Below, piece after piece: positions 19,027 to 27,300 of a DNA stretch of 45,621 nucleotides (positions within the stretch are counted from its first letter, which is position 1; each line of letters starts with the position of its first letter). The position numbers and the translations under genes were made by a program. Below the pieces are notes generated by a model. That model was given only the letters and a program-made list of their open reading frames with translations. It did no database searches and had not been told where the DNA came from. The stretch spans positions 1 through 45,621 of the forward strand of contig CAHJWI010000036.1 in assembly GCA_903642225.1 (NCBI GenBank), written 5' to 3'. Origin of the DNA: Acidobacteriaceae bacterium (lineage in GTDB: Bacteria; Acidobacteriota; Terriglobia; Terriglobales; Acidobacteriaceae).

Positions 19027-19125
19027 ATGCTCGATACACTTGCCGTCATTTCACTCGCGGTTCTCTTCGGTCTCTCCATGCTCTACACGCGCGGTTGCGA
19101 TCGCCTGAAAGGACCTCGCCCATGA
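19027..19125 (+). CDS. 32-residue membrane peptide preceding kdpF
   Basis: ATG at 19027, stop TGA at 19123-19125. The product is one hydrophobic helix (LDTLAVISLAVLFGLSMLY) followed by a short basic tail with the pattern Y-x2-GCDRL. The stop overlaps the kdpF start as ATGA, so the two are translationally coupled. From memory, small peptides with a similar helix plus CDRL tail occur just before kdpF in other kdp operons, but I know of no assigned function. It may be an accessory subunit like KdpF. Too short for ordinary gene finding. Confidence 0.65.
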   Translation: MLDTLAVISLAVLFGLSMLYTRGCDRLKGPRP

Positions 19126-19208
19126 TTCTCAACGCTATCCTCCTCGTGCTGTCGGCCCTGCTGATGGTTTACCTCTTTTATGCCCTTCTGCGGCCGGAGA
19201 AGTTCTAA
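19122..19208 (+). CDS. kdpF: KdpF, small stabilising subunit of the Kdp K+ ATPase
   Basis: 28 residues: a single membrane helix ending YLFYALLRPEKF, the typical KdpF ending. It overlaps the upstream small peptide by 4 bp and stops 3 bp before kdpA. In the KdpFABC complex KdpF is a peripheral lipid-like helix stabilising KdpA. Confidence 0.88.
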   Translation: MILNAILLVLSALLMVYLFYALLRPEKF

Positions 19209-19211
19209 GTC

Positions 19212-20975
19212 ATGACTCTGAACGGTTGGTTACAAATCGCCTTGTTCATCGCGGCAGTGCTTCTGCTTGCCAAGCCGATGGGCACTTACATGACGGCAGT
19301 TTTCGAACGCCGTAAAACTTTCCTCGATCCGGTGCTCGTACCCTGCGAACGGCTGCTGTATCGCTTAACCGGCATCGATGCCGCAGACGAGATGCGCTGG
19401 ACGCAGTACGCCGTTGCCATGCTCGTGTTCAGCGCGGCGACGCTGACCATGACGTACGTGGTGGAACGCCTGCAGCACCTGTTGCCGCTGAACCCACAGC
19501 ATCTGCCTGGTGTGGAGTCTGCACTCGCGCTCAACACGGCAATCTCGTTCACGACCAACACGAATTGGCAGTCGTATGTGCCGGAAACGACAATGAGTTA
19601 CCTGACGGAGATGTTGGGTCTTGCGACGCATAATTTCTGGTCGGCTGCCGTTGGCCTTGCACTGGCTATGGCGTTTGTACGCGGCATTGCACGGCGCGAA
19701 ATGAAGACACTTGGAAACTTCTGGGTCGATCTGACGCGCGGCACGCTCTGGGTATTGCTGCCCATCTCCACCCTCTTTGCACTTGCGCTCGTGTCACAGG
19801 GCGTAGTACAGAATTTCAAACCCTACGACACCGTCAAGCTGGTTGAACCGCAGACAATTACCAGCGTTGACGGCAAGGCAACGGCGGTAACAACGCAGAC
19901 GCTTGCGCAGGGCCCGGTCGCTTCTCAGGAAGCAATCAAGATGCTGGGCACAAACGGCGGCGGACTCTTCAACGTCAACAGCGCTCACCCGTTCGAGAAT
20001 CCAACGCCGCTTTCGAACTTCCTGCAGATGTTGTCGATTTTTCTGATCCCGGCAGGCCTCTGCGTCACGCTGGGTCAGATGGTCAAATCGCCGAAGCATG
20101 GCTGGGCTGTGCTGGCGGCCATGGTCGTGCTCTGGTTTGCCGGTACCCTCACGACCTACTGGGCCGAGTCTCATGGCAATCCGGCGTTCCATAACGTGGA
20201 CTCCACCGTGTCACAGACCCAGGCTGGCGGCAACATGGAGGGCAAAGAGGTGCGCTTTGGTATCGCGAATTCTGCTCTCTTTGCCGTCGTTACGACGGAC
20301 GCAAGCTGTGGTGCCGTGAACGGTATGCACGACAGCTTCACCCCGCTCGGCGGCATGGTCCCGATGGTGAATATCCTGCTCGGCGAGGTAGTTTTTGGAG
20401 GCGTTGGGGCGGGGCTCTACGGCATGCTCGTCTTTGTCGTCATGGCTGTGTTCATCGCGGGCTTGATGGTTGGCCGTACACCGGAATATCTGGGCAAGAA
20501 GATCGAAGCCTTTGATGTCCAGATGGCAATGCTCTATCTGCTCATCTTTCCGCTGCTGATCCTCGGCTTTTCAGCGATTACCGTGCTCATGCCAAACCTT
20601 GGACTCAGCAGTCTGGCGAACCACGGACCTCACGGTCTGAGCGAAATCCTTTATGCCTACACATCTGCGACCGGAAATAACGGATCAGCCTTTGCCGGCC
20701 TGAGCGCAAACACACATTGGTACAACTACTCGCTCGCGGTCGCCATGTTCTTTGGCCGCTTCATGATGATCGTTCCCATGCTGGCCATAGCCGGCAATCT
20801 TGCCGGCAAGAAGATCGCACCTGCCACGGCGGGCACTTTCCCCGTCACAACGCCGCTGTTTACCGTGTTGCTGACCGGCGTCATTGTCATCGTGGGCGCG
20901 CTTACGTTCTTTCCCGTGCTGTCGCTTGGGCCGGTGCTGGAACACCTGCTGATGCGTGCGGGACAACTGTTCTAA
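19212..20975 (+). CDS. kdpA: KdpA, K+-binding channel-like subunit of KdpFABC
   Basis: 587 residues, full length, with about ten membrane helices. The four selectivity-filter loops are recognisable: [45 protein letters not shown] and [14 protein letters not shown]. KdpA selects K+ and passes it to KdpB in this high-affinity P-type ATPase of the inner membrane. It starts 3 bp after kdpF and is followed by kdpB after 20 bp. Confidence 0.97.
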   Translation: MTLNGWLQIALFIAAVLLLAKPMGTYMTAVFERRKTFLDPVLVPCERLLYRLTGIDAADEMRWTQYAVAMLVFSAATLTMTYVVERLQHLLPLNPQHLPGVESALALNTAISFTTNTNWQSYVPETTMSYLTEMLGLATHNFWSAAVGLALAMAFVRGIARREMKTLGNFWVDLTRGTLWVLLPISTLFALALVSQGVVQNFKPYDTVKLVEPQTITSVDGKATAVTTQTLAQGPVASQEAIKMLGTNGGGLFNVNSAHPFENPTPLSNFLQMLSIFLIPAGLCVTLGQMVKSPKHGWAVLAAMVVLWFAGTLTTYWAESHGNPAFHNVDSTVSQTQAGGNMEGKEVRFGIANSALFAVVTTDASCGAVNGMHDSFTPLGGMVPMVNILLGEVVFGGVGAGLYGMLVFVVMAVFIAGLMVGRTPEYLGKKIEAFDVQMAMLYLLIFPLLILGFSAITVLMPNLGLSSLANHGPHGLSEILYAYTSATGNNGSAFAGLSANTHWYNYSLAVAMFFGRFMMIVPMLAIAGNLAGKKIAPATAGTFPVTTPLFTVLLTGVIVIVGALTFFPVLSLGPVLEHLLMRAGQLF

Positions 20976-20995
20976 CCCGAGAAAAGAGAGCGATC

Positions 20996-23035
20996 ATGTC
21001 CAGTCAAACTCAACGGCGTTCCCTGTTAGACGCGAAGATCATGCGCCGCGCTTCGGTGGACGCACTCGCAAAACTCAACCCTCGCGTCATGATGAAGAAT
21101 CCCGTCATGTTCGTCGTAGAGCTTGGCAGCGTACTGACCACGGTGCTGCTGTTCTTGAACCTTGCTACGCATCACGGCCATTTCCGATTCGATTTGCAGA
21201 TCACCCTGTGGCTGTGGTTCACGGTGCTGTTTGCAAACTTCGCGGAAGCCATGGCCGAAGGCCGCGGTAAAGCCCAGGCGGATGCTCTACGTCTTGCAAA
21301 GTCTGAGACGACGGCCTACGTCGTTCGCGGCAGTAACGTCGAACAGGTGCCCAGCTCCCAGTTGCGCAAGGCAGATCTGGTGCGTGTAGTCGCCGGCCAG
21401 ATGATTCCCGGCGATGGAGAGGTCACGGACGGCGTCGCTTCGGTGGACGAATCCGCCATCACCGGTGAGTCTGCACCTGTGATCCGCGAAGCGGGCGGAG
21501 ACCGCTCTGCGGTGACGGGTGGTACACGCGTGCTGTCCGATGTATTGACGATCCGCATCACGTCCAATCCTGGAGAAACCTTTCTGGATCGCATGATCGC
21601 GCTGGTGGAAGGTGCCGAGCGGCAGAAAACGCCGAATGAGATCGCGCTCAACATCCTTCTGGCCGGGCTCACCATCATTTTCCTGCTCGCGGTGGTCACG
21701 CTTCAGCCCTTCGCCTTGTACTCCGGCGCTCCGCAAACTGTCTTTGTGCTGATCTCGCTGCTGGTCTGCCTTATCCCAACTACTATCGGCGGCCTGCTTT
21801 CGGCTATCGGCATCGCGGGCATGGACCGATTGGTGCAGCACAACGTGTTGGCTACATCAGGCCGCGCTGTAGAGGCAGCAGGAGACGTCAATACGCTGCT
21901 GCTGGACAAGACTGGAACCATAACCATTGGAAACCGCCAGGCAGCGGAGTTTGTACCTGCGCCCGGCGTCAGCGCTGCGGAACTGGCGGATGCTTCGCAG
22001 CTCTCGTCACTGTCGGACGAAACCCCGGAGGGCCGCAGCATCGTCGTGCTCGCGAAGGAACAGTACGATCTGCGAGGCAGGGAACTTGGCTCATTAAATG
22101 CAGAGTTCATCCCGTTCTCGGCGAACACACGTATGAGCGGCATCGAAGTGGAAGGCCGAAGCATCCGCAAGGGCGCGGTAGACGCGATCGCGAACTACCT
22201 CCAGCAGTTCGGCAATCCCATGCCAACCGAGGTGCGCACGGCGGTTGAAGAGATCTCCCACAAGGGAGGTACACCGCTTGTAGTCGCGGAGAATGGCCGC
22301 GCGCTAGGCGTGATTTATTTGAAAGACATCGTCAAGGGCGGCATGAAGGAACGCTTCGACCAGCTTCGTGCCATGGGCATTCGCACGGTCATGATTACCG
22401 GCGACAACCCACTGACCGCCGCGGCAATCGCGCGTGAGGCCGGTGTGGATGATTTCTTGGCGGAGGCGAAGCCCAAAGACAAGATGGACCTGATCAAGCG
22501 CGAGCAGGCCGAAGGCAAGCTGGTTGCCATGACTGGCGACGGCACCAACGATGCACCTGCACTGGCACAGGCAGACGTAGGCGTAGCCATGAACAGCGGC
22601 ACACAGGCCGCAAAGGAAGCCGGCAACATGGTCGATCTCGACAGCAATCCCACCAAGCTCATCGAGATTGTAGGCATCGGCAAGCAGTTGTTGATGACTC
22701 GCGGCGCTCTCACGACCTTCTCTATCTCCAATGATGTAGCGAAGTACTTTGCCATCATTCCGGCCATGTTTGCGGGCGTCTTTCCGGTGCTGAACGCGTT
22801 GAATATTATGCACCTGCATAACGCCGAATCTGCGGTGCTGTCGGCGGTCATCTTCAATGCGCTAGTCATCGTCGGACTGATCCCGCTAGCCCTGCGCGGT
22901 ATTGGTTACAAGCCCATGTCGGCCGCGGCCCTGCTGCAGCGCAACCTGCTTGTCTACGGCCTGGGCGGCATTATTGTGCCTTTCGTCGGCATCAAGCTGC
23001 TGGATATGCTGCTGGTCACGCTTCACCTCGCTTAG
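20996..23035 (+). CDS. kdpB: KdpB, P-type ATPase catalytic subunit
   Basis: 679 residues from the ATG at 20996, preceded by a purine-rich AGAGAG. An upstream extension of the frame overlaps kdpA and is rejected. It has the phosphorylation motif [10 protein letters not shown] (Asp304), the actuator motif TGES (156-159), the nucleotide-domain signature [14 protein letters not shown] and the hinge [18 protein letters not shown]. The Ser of TGES is the residue reported to be phosphorylated to inhibit the E. coli pump. It hydrolyses ATP to drive K+ import with KdpA. Confidence 0.97.
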   Translation: MSSQTQRRSLLDAKIMRRASVDALAKLNPRVMMKNPVMFVVELGSVLTTVLLFLNLATHHGHFRFDLQITLWLWFTVLFANFAEAMAEGRGKAQADALRLAKSETTAYVVRGSNVEQVPSSQLRKADLVRVVAGQMIPGDGEVTDGVASVDESAITGESAPVIREAGGDRSAVTGGTRVLSDVLTIRITSNPGETFLDRMIALVEGAERQKTPNEIALNILLAGLTIIFLLAVVTLQPFALYSGAPQTVFVLISLLVCLIPTTIGGLLSAIGIAGMDRLVQHNVLATSGRAVEAAGDVNTLLLDKTGTITIGNRQAAEFVPAPGVSAAELADASQLSSLSDETPEGRSIVVLAKEQYDLRGRELGSLNAEFIPFSANTRMSGIEVEGRSIRKGAVDAIANYLQQFGNPMPTEVRTAVEEISHKGGTPLVVAENGRALGVIYLKDIVKGGMKERFDQLRAMGIRTVMITGDNPLTAAAIAREAGVDDFLAEAKPKDKMDLIKREQAEGKLVAMTGDGTNDAPALAQADVGVAMNSGTQAAKEAGNMVDLDSNPTKLIEIVGIGKQLLMTRGALTTFSISNDVAKYFAIIPAMFAGVFPVLNALNIMHLHNAESAVLSAVIFNALVIVGLIPLALRGIGYKPMSAAALLQRNLLVYGLGGIIVPFVGIKLLDMLLVTLHLA

Positions 23036-23053
23036 GCGCACTTCGGAGTTCTT

Positions 23054-23614
23054 ATGAAAAAGCTCATCGTCACGGCATCTCTCTACACACTTGTCACCGC
23101 TGTCCTGCTTGGCATCGTGTACCCGCTTGCAATCACCGGGATAGCGCAGCTGACCATGCGGGCAAAAGCGAACGGTCAACTCATCCAGCGGAACGGCGAA
23201 CTCGTGGGCTCAGCGCTCATCGGCCAGCCGTTCACCGGGCCCGGCTATTTCCACAGTCGGCCGTCGGCGGCAGGTACTGGTTACGACGCGGGCGCTTCCT
23301 CGGGATCGAACTACGGCCCGACCAACAAAGCCCTGATCGACCGCGTGACTGCGGGGGTTAAGCTGGAAACCAACGGTTCACCCGTGCCCATTGACCTCGT
23401 CACAGCATCTGCGTCGGGGCTCGACCCTGACATCACACCGCAGGCTGCCACTTACCAAATCGCTCGGGTGGCTAAGGAACGCAACCTCGACGTAGCCCGA
23501 CTGCAGGCGCTTGTTGACGCGAACACACAACTTAGACAGCTTGGATTGCTCGGAGAGCCTCGCGTCAACGTCTTGCAACTCAATCTTGCTCTTAATAAAG
23601 AGCAGGTTCGTTGA
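23054..23614 (+). CDS. kdpC: KdpC, accessory subunit of KdpFABC
   Basis: 186 residues, preceded by CGGAG 8 nt before the ATG. One N-terminal membrane helix ([18 protein letters not shown]) is followed by a soluble periplasmic domain with the conserved [21 protein letters not shown] and [14 protein letters not shown] blocks. It is needed for function of the Kdp complex. It is the last gene of the operon; the next gene is 730 bp away. Confidence 0.96.
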   Translation: MKKLIVTASLYTLVTAVLLGIVYPLAITGIAQLTMRAKANGQLIQRNGELVGSALIGQPFTGPGYFHSRPSAAGTGYDAGASSGSNYGPTNKALIDRVTAGVKLETNGSPVPIDLVTASASGLDPDITPQAATYQIARVAKERNLDVARLQALVDANTQLRQLGLLGEPRVNVLQLNLALNKEQVR

Positions 23615-23780
23615 CTCAAGCAACTCCAAGTGACTGCCGAGCCAAATCTCACCTGGCAGCAATCTCTGCTGTTGCTGTTCGTTTAATTTACAGGGTGCTG
23701 CGCTCAAAAGGGCTTTCAGCAAAGTTCCTTGATTGTCGTACAGTGAAATGCGAGAACCACTGTTTTTGCGATTGCCAGGC

Positions 23781-23836
23781 GTGAGGAAAGGGTGGGAAAC
23801 GGACAACTTTAACGTCCGTTTCCATACTTTCCTCAC
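23781..23836. repeat. Long inverted repeat (two 10-bp stems) downstream of kdpC
   Basis: GTGAGGAAAG (23781-23790) pairs perfectly with CTTTCCTCAC (23827-23836). Inside, GGAAACGGAC (23795-23804) pairs perfectly with GTCCGTTTCC (23814-23823). A small internal bulge (4/3 nt) separates the stems and the loop is 9 nt. No T-run follows, so it is not a standard intrinsic terminator. It could be a terminator-like structure ending the kdp transcript, or an old mobile-element end. Confidence 0.85.
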
Positions 23837-23880
23837 ACCGGCATTCCCACCGTGTTTGGCGTGGGCGGAAGCTCAATGCA

Positions 23881-23900
23881 GTCCGGTCCATGGACCGGAC
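23881..23900. repeat. Perfect 20-bp palindrome
   Basis: GTCCGGTCCATGGACCGGAC is fully self-complementary. It lies 44 bp after the long inverted repeat, and a weaker CCCAC/GTGGG hairpin lies between them. A dimeric regulator site or part of a structured repeat element are possible readings. Confidence 0.85.
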
Positions 23901-24345
23901 GCGGACGCTTCTGCTAATCGGTCTTCTTACAGGTGGTCAGCACCTTCGGTTTAATCAGGATTTGTCAGTTTCGCATACTGAGCCTAGCGGCACGCCGCCG
24001 TCCAGCAGGCCGTTAATCGTGAGTTCCGATGGGGTGTAATCGTGGGCCTGCTGTGAGTTGGGGACAGCGCCAGGAACGCGGTTGGCACATCTAGCGCCGC
24101 TGCTTACTAAAACATGTCTTCAGCAGTCTTGCTTGGTCGCTAAGGTACATCGAGGTTTGACAAAAACTCACAGTACGGTATCAAAGTGGTTTTAATCTTC
24201 CTCCTTGTAATGACCCAAAGGTGGACTAGCCACCTGGAAGAAGCAACTCTACAGTTCAGTACAGAGGCCAACAGATTGGTCCTGCATTTCTCTTAACCTT
24301 CCTTCTTTTTCTGGTGCTGATCCCTTTCCCCACAGGGCCAACATA
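23901..24345 (+). promoter_or_regulatory. Upstream region of the NHL/Ig gene with a candidate sigma-70 promoter
   Basis: TTGACA at 24157-24162 is a consensus -35 box; TATCAA at 24179-24184, 16 bp later, is a 4/6 match to -10. This would give a leader of about 155 nt. The leader contains a hairpin AGGTGG-ACTAG-CCACCT (24219-24235). Nothing else gene-like was recognised in the stretch. Confidence 0.45.
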
Positions 24346-27300
24346 ATGAATGCCATTAACTCAGCCACATGCTCGACGAGCATGCGGCACGCTTCCACCT
24401 GCCTGTCGGCTGAACCGTTTGCCTCGGTTCTCGTGTGGTTCGGCGACCATTTGCGTGGCTACGGCGGCCGGCGTTGGAAAGCTTTCGTCCTCGCAGCTCT
24501 ATTTCTGCGAGCAGCGAGCGTTCTTTGCGCGCCTTTACTCTCAATGGCGGGAACAACCGCACTAGGCAGTAGGACCACGCAAACAGTAGTAGTGCCCATT
24601 ACCTCAGATGGAACAGTGGCGACCATTGAGGCCCTGACTTCCGGCGCGCCTGAGTTGGACTTCAGTATTCGTTCAAGTGACCCTTCAGCAACAGTCTGCA
24701 CGGTTGGAGCCTTCTATCGTGCGGGCGACACATGTAGCGTTAACCTTTCGTTTGCTCCGTTATACCCAGGGCGCCGCGCAGGGGCGGTTCGCGTGTTGTC
24801 TGCAAACAGACTTCTACTCGCGCAGGTGCTCGTCAATGCAAATGCGAGTGGCTCACTGCCGGTGCTTAAGCCTGGCCGAATCGACACCATAGCGGGTAGC
24901 TACGGTTGGACCTACACAGGGGATAACGTAAAAGCGACGGGTGCACAGATCTTCACGCCAAAGGCTGCCCTTCTAGACGGCGCGGGCAATCTCATCCTTT
25001 CAGACACAGGCAACAATCGCATTCGTCGCGTAGACGCAGTTACCAATCTCATCACCACCATCGCTGGTGCAGGCTTTCCCACTTACTCCGGCGATGGCGG
25101 ACAAGCAACGGCAGCAATGATCAGCGGCCCATCCGGGCTTGCTCTCGACGGCGCGGGAAACTTGTATTTTGCCGACTACCAAAACAGTATCATCCGACGT
25201 ATCGATGGGTTGACGGGAATCATCACCACCATCGCGGGAACGCCTCTCCACCCCGGCTACGGCGGCGACGGCGGCCCGGCGACAGTGGCGCAGCTCAACC
25301 TTCCCGAGGGACTTGCCTTTGATCTGCAGGGCAACCTGTTGATAGCAGATTCAGGGAACAATGTCATTCGCAAAATTGATGCGGAGTCCGGAACCATCGA
25401 TACAGTCGCAGGTACCCTATCGCCGACCTACAACGGCGATGGTATCTCTGCGTTAACCGCGTCATTGGCAGATCCGACAGGCATAACCGTATGCACAGAT
25501 GGAAGCATTCTCATTGCTGACACTGGGAACCAGCGCATCCGCCGCGTTGGCTTGGACGGCATCATTTCGACGGTCGCGGGTAATGGCAGTCAGTCGTTCG
25601 GAGGTGATGGCGGTGCGGCGTTGCAAGCAGCCATAAATGGACCCGCGAACGTCGCGATGGATCCTGCAGGAGACATCTACTTCACTGACGCGGGTAACAA
25701 CCGCGTACGCATGGTAAATGCAAGGACGGGCCAGATTGAGACGATTACAGGTGGAAGTAGCGAAGCATTCTCGGGTGACGGTGGGGGTGCCGATCTAGCA
25801 ACACACTATGGTCCCTTCGGCCTTTTCTATTCGCCAAATGGGGACATACTCCTCACTGACATGTTTCATATGCGGGTCCGACGCATCAGCGCCTTGGCTT
25901 TGCCGATCACGTACCCAGTGATGCGAGTCGGCAAAACCTCGACGCCTCAACTGACGAACCTGATCAACGACGGCAACGATGCCCTCGTACTTTCCGCTCC
26001 TGGCTTCGACCAGTCGGCGCTCGATACAGCGACAACTTCATGCTTTGGCGCAGCGGCCATCAGCATGGTACCTTCGGCCACGTGTTCGCTCGGTGTCGAA
26101 TTTGCTCCTACCCAGGTGGGCAATCCCATAACAGGAACACTTTCGCTCCCAGCAAACATTCTTTCCATGACGCCCGTCATCACCCTTACCGGCCAGGTTT
26201 TAAGCGTGAATCCCACGTCAGTCGCGGTCAGCGTGCTAGCACCCAGTACTAATCCGAGCATGCTGGGTGACAACGTGACAGTGCAAGCCGTCGTGACCAG
26301 CGATGATAAGAGTCGTACCGGCAATATCACGTTTACGGTCGATGGCGTAACCGTCTGCAATGCTGTGACACTGGCCGCAGGCGGTACAGCGTCCTGTACT
26401 GCCTCCGGGCTGCTTCTCGGCCCGCACTTCATCGTTGCAGCATATTCCGGGGATGCTCAAAACGCTGCTTCAACGTCTCTTCCGTACACACAGGTGGTCA
26501 AGCAACGGACAGTTCTCCTACTTCTCTCTTCAGCATCCACTGCTGTGGTGACGAAGCCAGTCACGTTCACACTTTCAGCAACTGCGGTCAAAGGTATTCC
26601 GACGGGAATGGTGACCTTCCTGGACGGGGCGGTCATCCTCGGGACTGCGTCGCTGGACGTGAATGGTCATGCAGGCTTGACGATTTCGAACCTAGGGCTC
26701 GGCACTCACGGCATTGTGGCGGAATATGTGGGTGACGGATCGAACGTTGCCGCGACCTCGGCTACCCTGAAGCAGTCGATTCGCCAGGGCTACACAAGCA
26801 TATCGGCTGCGAGTGATAACGCTTCAACCCCCGTCGGAGCCGGAGTAACGCTGAGAGCGGCGGTGACCAGCCTGGATGGTTTGACGCCAACGGGTACGAT
26901 TACTTTTCGCAGCGGGAACATAACATTGGGTTCAGTCACCCTACAAGCAGACAGCACAGGCGTACTTGCTCTGGCCAATCTGCTTGCTGGCAACTACAAC
27001 GTCATCGCGACGTACAGCGGCGACACGGATGATGCGGCAAGTAGTTCCATAGTGTTGACCCAGTCAGTCAACCGGCTTTCTACGGTGAGCTCACTTACGA
27101 CGAATACGGCGTCGCTCAACGCCGGGGCGGCACTCCGCCTCGCGGCGCAGGTCGCTATTGCTCCCGGGGTAACCGCGTTTGGCACCATCTCCGGTACCGT
27201 CACTTTCACAGACAATGGGCTTCCACTCGGAAGCGCGACAGTCTTTGCGGACGGGTCTGCCGTGTTTGACGCCATAAATTTGGCTGTAGGTGCACACAAT

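Noticed and set aside
20717..20995. Upstream extension of the kdpB frame into kdpA
   Set aside because: The extension overlaps the conserved end of kdpA and has no KdpB similarity; the ATG at 20996 begins the normal KdpB N-terminus.
23378..23836. 152-codon frame on the minus strand after kdpC
   Set aside because: Half of it is antisense to the conserved end of kdpC and its start lies in the long inverted repeat; no family resemblance.
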